Origin: Rhizophlyctis rosea | Taxonomy: Eukaryota > Chytridiomycota > Chytridiomycetes > Rhizophlyctidales > Rhizophlyctidaceae | Assembly: GCA_027596075.1 (NCBI GenBank) | Contig: JADGJC010000185.1 | Span: 17,273-81,272, forward strand | Length of the DNA: 64,000 bases | Direction of reading: 5' to 3' | Shown: piece after piece, positions 58,700 to 64,000 of the stretch | Layout of the letters: the number at the start of each line of letters is the position of its first letter | Position numbering within the stretch: position 1 is the stretch's first letter | Program-made: the position numbers and the translations under genes | Notes under the pieces: generated by a model | What the model was told of the DNA's origin: nothing | What the model saw: the letters and a program-made list of their open reading frames with translations, nothing else | The model's database searches: none

Positions 58700-61600
58700 A
58701 TTGGTGGGGTTGTGTTGATGGGATGGAGGGAGATGGGGGAGGTCATGATGTTTAGAGTTGTGTGTTTTTTTCTCTGCTGTTTTGTTTTTTCTTGTGTTTT
58801 TTTTGCGGTAGGATATAGTGTCCGTCTTATCTTTTCATGTTTTTTTTCTGTTGTGTTATCTTTTTGTGTGTTTTTGCTTTATGTACAACGAAAGAGTTTT
58901 TGTTTGTGCCGTGTTCTTTTCTGTTTCGTTTCTTCATGGCTGTTTTTGATTCGCGTTGTCGGGTTTATTCTGTGGTTGGATGGCAGAAAAACACAATGCG
59001 GATGAATATGAGGTGCATTGACCGATCTGAGGTGCGTCGCTGTTTAAATGTGAGATGAAAGGTTTTGATGCATGATAAAGTTGAGAGGGCAGGACGTGTG
59101 TGCGGTGAGGGAAGCGGGTTTGATGGGCATTGGGTGGGAATGATCCTGGATGACATCTGACTGCAATGCCATGCAGACCCATGATTCGGTTTCTCGTCTT
59201 GGCCATTTTTTTCGGTGGTGACCGAGTTGACCCAGAAGAGTCGGACATGTAAAGTTAAGAAAAAAGCAAGCCTCCCCAAAATTTCGTCAGTGGTAGGCCC
59301 CTCTTGAGCACTCAAACAGTGCGACCGCCAAAAGATGAAACTTTCACATGCAGATCTTTCTCATACGATCAAAAGGGTCAGCAACCCAGAACACTCACGG
59401 AGCATGAAATTGAGCGGGAGTGAACTGGGCATGGGCGTAAAGTTACCAGCAGAGCTTGCGGACCTCAATCGGGCCGTAACAGACATCTCACCAAAATATG
59501 CGCCATCCTCGCATAGCAAGGGTTTGGTAGATCGTTCAAAAAGGACTTTTTTACCCTCAATTCCGGCCAATTGCCGAGTCATTCTCTACTCGCAGGGGTA
59601 TGTCTAATGACAAGCAGTAAAAACGATCCCCGCACCATTGGCCACGGACTCAGTCTTGCGCCTTCTCACACTGACGGAGGAAAGGTATCTGATGACACGG
59701 AGGAGTGGCGACCGGATCTCTATGCATAAACTCTGGAATAGGGCCAAAGTGCACCGAAAGTAGCTAGTAAACGCACCAGATCACGCCATCTCAACGATTC
59801 GAGGGATCGCTCATCCTTTTTTTCCTTGCTGGAATACCCGCATGCGAATAGAGAGTTTTTGAGCTCGATTGATTCCATGTTTGGGAAAGGTGGGTAAGAA
59901 GCTTTTAAAGGTACCTTGACGGACAAGACCACACACTGAGCGAATGGAATGACACGAGGACATCAATTGGGTTGCATTGCGATCGGCATTTAGATACTCC
60001 AAGTCGTGCCGAGGAAACCTCATTCATAGATCCCCCCTTATGCAAGGGTAAGCTGAAGGTCCAAAAAAGACATGTATGCACAAGAAAGATGATGCAGACA
60101 TGGTATGATCCACATGCATTCAATCTGGGGGCATCTACAGGCTGTTGCCAACGATGGCCTTTTTGAAGTAGGTGACGACGCATCGCGCATGTCTCAATGG
60201 GAATGCGGAAGGCTGAAAAAGAAAGTCACCGCCCAATGTAAATCAATCCTGAAATGTATTTCACGTTTTGAGAATCCAGACTCGTCTTCAAGTCCAATGA
60301 CAAAGGCCCACTTCAATCGAGGTTTGCCATGACCATAGTGTGGAGGATTGTGCACCAACTTTCCGATTGTCCACCACACCGTCACCTTGTGAAGCCCGCC
60401 AGTCCATTTTGGATGTGAGTCCCCGCGACAACTTCATTTTAACAATGCGGCAAAAAGAAAGTCCCGATAAGGCTAAGCAAGCTATTAACTGGCTCCCAAT
60501 CATTGAATCGAGTTTTGCATGAACCCCGAACCAAAGGCTGCATGGATCTGGCTCGATGCGAGTCTTGGTCCGCGAGACGTTCAAGGTCCGTGCAATTTGA
60601 AGTTGTAAGCGTGGTTATGGACGGGCCAGCAACACTCCCATCTCTGCTTCATTTTGACCTCATCGACTTTCTACTCTCCATTCGTTTTTTCAAATAGGTG
60701 TCGAGGAATCCACTACCAGCTTGAAGCCCCAAGAGTGTCAAACCTGAGTGATGGGGACTGTCAATCGGTAAGAAAAGGGAGCTTATTCCGGGAGGATTTG
60801 TTGTCATCACTACAATCGAAATTGTTGTACTCACCAAAAGTTTTCAAGCTTCACTTTGAACTGTGCGTACTGTATGTCCTTTCTCAGTTTGGACATTGAA
60901 GACCAATATCCACAGAGTGAAGTTTTTCGGATGTACTGGATGTCGACAATACACTGAATCGAACATTTCCGAGATGTTCCATCCGAGTGATTCCCGACGC
61001 GGACACTGAAGTCAAAAAAAGCACTCATTGTCAGTGGAGGATAGGATGTAGCGACATGACGAATGCCTTTTTTTTCGTACGGTTTTCTATACGGCGCTTT
61101 GCAGGGGTTTAGATGACAATCCTATCGGCAGCAATTGTGGAGCCGTTCATCGAGCCACAGAGTCTTACAGGCTTCTGCTCCATTTGGGCTATTTGGTGAA
61201 GCAGTTTCATCGGAATTGGTCATATCCCCTGTGCAAGAAAAGGGAGATAGAATATATAGAGTGTGGGCGCTGATATCCACTCTTCAATGCGCGACGGAAT
61301 TGTCCTTTTTTCCCCATAGCAATTGGACATTGGTACTTTCGACAGCGCATGTTCATAGTCAAGCGTGATATACTTCCCGTTGTCCTGAAGACGCCAAAAA
61401 GCAACAATGCACCTATCCGCGCATGACCAACCGCATAAGCATATTCCAATAAAGCTGGCAAAGAATTCATGTAAAACATCAACGTCATCGCTCTTGTGGT
61501 GCAAATGTTGATATTTGATCAGGTGTTAGGCGACGCGGCGGGATTGAGAAGTAGCCTTGAGAGCGGTATCGACTATCATGATCCCGGGAAAAAAAAATTA

Positions 61601-63780
61601 GCATACGCCCATGATGCACGAAGTGTTTTCGGACCGTGTGAGCGGCGTGACTGGGAACCGTATATGTTTCGTCTTGTTTGAGGAGACAACATTGGGCATT
61701 CGCTTCAGCGGTGCTTTTCCTCGCTAATGGTCCCTCATGAAAAGAAAAAGAATGACCGAAAGACGAGAACATCCCACCAAATACCTCATTTCAAATATCA
61801 ATGAGCCATATATGTCGCCGTTCCCTAGGCGTTCCGAATGTCGCATGAGTGTATCAATCAGGGAATGAAAGAACTATCTAGGAGTTCAACCGCACAGCGT
61901 GAGGCACTTGACAGCATTGATGAATTGGTGATTGATCAGTTTTCTAACAAATAAGCCTCTTCATGAAACACTCGGCGGATGATAAGGTTGCTCATGAGCA
62001 GTAGGTGCAATATCTGAAATTACTGGCATGGGCACATCTGATTCCGCGCAAGCTCGTCTGTGTTTGTATGTCCTGGCATACTTTTTGCTTTTGAATACTG
62101 CGCTTTCCATTCATGGGTGCAAAAAAAAAACACCAAGGCCGGCAGTGAACGTCAAGCGGCGCGCAGAACTCTGCATAGCAGCCTGAGCCGGAATATGTCC
62201 GATGAGATGAACTACTCCGTCCAGTGAAAGATCATGGCTGTCATATTACACGATGGGCTGGTTAAATCAGGACGGTTCTCAGTCTCAAGTAGAAAATAGC
62301 TCATCCTAAAATCCGAGACAGTTTCGAGGGATGAGATCAGTACGCTACTTACGCTGACTCAATTGCCAAAGTTCTTTGAAGACCACAAACCGCCTTGGGA
62401 GATCAGTGGACAGCTAGGTGCCGGCCATCCAAAAAGATCATTTTGCAGTGTGTGCAGGTTGGAGGATGCTGCCCACAATTCAAGCGGTCATCTTGAAACC
62501 AAGCGAGAGAAGGTCTTTGGGGGATGTGGAGGGGGATTTTTGAGAAAAGATTTTTGTTGCCGGCATGTGTCCTAAATGTATGTGGTGAGTGCATTTCTGT
62601 GCATTCGGCAACTCGGCAAACACTGGAAGGTAGTGGAACGACGGATTGGGTTGGAATTTGGAAGAAATGTCAAGGGATGCTACTGATGCTCCCGTCGCGA
62701 GGGTCCTCGTTGGGGTTGATCGAGGAATCGAGGGGTGATCATCACTGTGATGGGCCTGATGGCCGATCTGTGTCACGTGTGCATTCGATATACTGCGCCC
62801 TCCGGCCACGTGGAGTGTGCCACTTTGTCACCTCCGATGTTGCTTACGATCTGCTCAGTGACTGGAAAGCGGATGGTTGGAGATAAATGGGACACTTGGC
62901 ACCTGTCGATTGACTCCGGACCCATGGGTATGCTCGCAAAGCTTTGTTTTTGGGTCCCATCTGTACGACGCTGGTGACACTGGGGTTGCATCGTTGGGTT
63001 TCTTATAATCCAAACGAACCAGATGCGATCCGTGTTGCGTCTTCCCCTCCCGCGCCCATTGCTGGTCTGCCTGGTCTGGCTGGTAACGGCTGATTGAGCC
63101 GAGTTCTTCAAGGGCGGGCAATACCGGGGTCTGGATTTGTGGGACAGACAGACGCGGATGAGATCATGAGGGGTGGTGGGTTGCTGCCTATCATCAGCTT
63201 CCCACAAGTTCATGCACCCTTAATCATCAATCATCGGGCCGATGTATAGCCTATTAGCAGAAACGCACGGCTGGATGATTGACAACTCATAATCAGGCCA
63301 CCACGGAGGGGTTGTCTGCTTTCTTTATTCTTGTTCTTCTCATTGGAAAGCCTTTGCTGATGGAGCCGATACAAGAATAATCACATACCTTCCTCCCTAC
63401 TCCTCTACGTGTCAACCGTCTTTACCCGCCTACTACCTATTCCTACTTGTCGCCTAAACGGTACTAACAAACAGCAACCCATAAACGCATATGCGTAGCC
63501 CAATCGATAGGTACATATGCGTAGCCCAATCGATAGGTACATATGCGTACTCATGGATCCCTCCCGTTCGCGTCGTTCTCTTGGCAATGGGCGGCTATCA
63601 TTGCCTCAAAGTGATCAACAGCGTCCTGAAAACCCCGTCTTTCTTTCCCCAAGTCTAATGAAAGCTTTTGATCTTTTGTAGGCAAATCGACATAGAAACT
63701 TACGCACACATCCGGTAAACTGACACCCACCCCCATCAACAACCACACCCGCAGGACCTCCCCCATCGCACCCCCCCACA
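58700..63780. other. Gene-poor region
   Basis: A T-rich stretch (58,750-58,950) is probably the Skn7 3' untranslated region. No further gene, tRNA or mobile-element protein was recognised on either strand. A short tandem repeat lies at 63,488-63,549. Confidence 0.5.
63488..63549. repeat. 26-bp tandem repeat, 2.4 units
   Basis: The unit CATATGCGTAGCCCAATCGA plus TAGGTA occurs at 63,488-63,513 and 63,514-63,539, followed by a partial unit CATATGCGTA. The units are identical. It lies 230 bp upstream of the partial kinase gene. Confidence 0.95.
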
Positions 63781-64000
63781 ATGGACGGCGCCCCCCAACC
63801 CCCCCTCCTCTCCCTCCTCTCCGGCGGCGAAATGGGCCACAGAACCCGCTCTTTCGACTGGTCAACCACATCCGTCGGTCCTCCCTCCACATGGCCCCCA
63901 ACCCTAACCGCCGCCGTAAACATCATCCTCGTAACCCGCTTCCCCATGATCATCCTCTGGGGTGAAGACCGATTAGCATTCTACAATGACGCGTACATCC
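63781..64000 (+). CDS. Partial N-terminus of a probable PAS/GAF sensor histidine kinase
   Basis: The gene runs off the window end; 73 residues are visible. The pattern LLSGGEMGHRTRSFDWSTTS, VGPPSTWPPTL, RFPMIILWGEDRLAFYNDAY closely follows the PAS-like N-terminal module (GGEMG..., DWS..PLGP...WP, FYNDAY) of many bacterial and fungal hybrid kinases that carry PAS and GAF sensors. Kinase and receiver parts would lie beyond position 64,000, so the kinase call is inference from this module. ATG at 63781 directly precedes the module. Confidence 0.72.
   Translation, partial: MDGAPQPPLLSLLSGGEMGHRTRSFDWSTTSVGPPSTWPPTLTAAVNIILVTRFPMIILWGEDRLAFYNDAYI

Overview
The window reads as nuclear DNA of a zoosporic (chytrid-like) fungus. 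Genes are split by short GT-AG introns (about 45-250 bp, one clear TACTAAC branch site). The gene set includes fungal hybrid histidine kinases and a Skn7-type heat-shock-factor/receiver protein. It also includes proteins I do not expect in yeasts: an SZT2-type giant protein, a MASE1-sensor kinase and a dCache-sensor kinase. The organism call is inference; no species marker is present.

Layout. 0.8-5.4 kb (+): dCache-HAMP-PAS hybrid histidine kinase, 11 exons. 6.1-7.5 kb (+): Golgi-type GT34 glycosyltransferase. 7.8-13.0 kb (-): MASE1 hybrid histidine kinase, 14 exons. 14.4-26.1 kb (+): SZT2/KICSTOR-like protein of about 3,700 residues, with a single 7.7-kb exon. 26.3 kb: tRNA-Val. 27.7-28.5 kb (+): acidic protein of unknown function. 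30.1-32.3 kb (-): PP2A B''-type regulatory subunit. 34.0-34.5 kb (-): DUF167 (YggU/C15orf40) protein. 35.6-36.0 kb: tRNA-Arg followed 9 nt later by a disrupted tRNA-Lys. 36-52 kb is gene-poor and holds tRNA fragments, an intron-containing tRNA-Ile, one unknown gene broken by an assembly gap at 45,841-45,850, and small duplications. 52.3-53.7 kb (-): PfkB-family kinase. 55.7-58.7 kb (+): Skn7/Prr1-type regulator. 58.7-63.8 kb is gene-poor. 63.8 kb to the end (+): the start of a probable third sensor kinase.

How the genes fit together. Two complete hybrid kinases, a Skn7-type response regulator and the start of another sensor protein lie in 64 kb, so the window is rich in multistep-phosphorelay parts. 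In known fungi, hybrid kinases pass phosphate through an Ypd1-type HPt protein to Skn7 and Ssk1; neither Ypd1 nor Ssk1 was seen here. SZT2 and the PP2A subunit belong to nutrient and phosphatase signalling. Exon joins were checked by hand for reading-frame closure: the dCache kinase, GT34, MASE1 kinase, SZT2, PP2A and Skn7 models all close exactly. No database search was possible.
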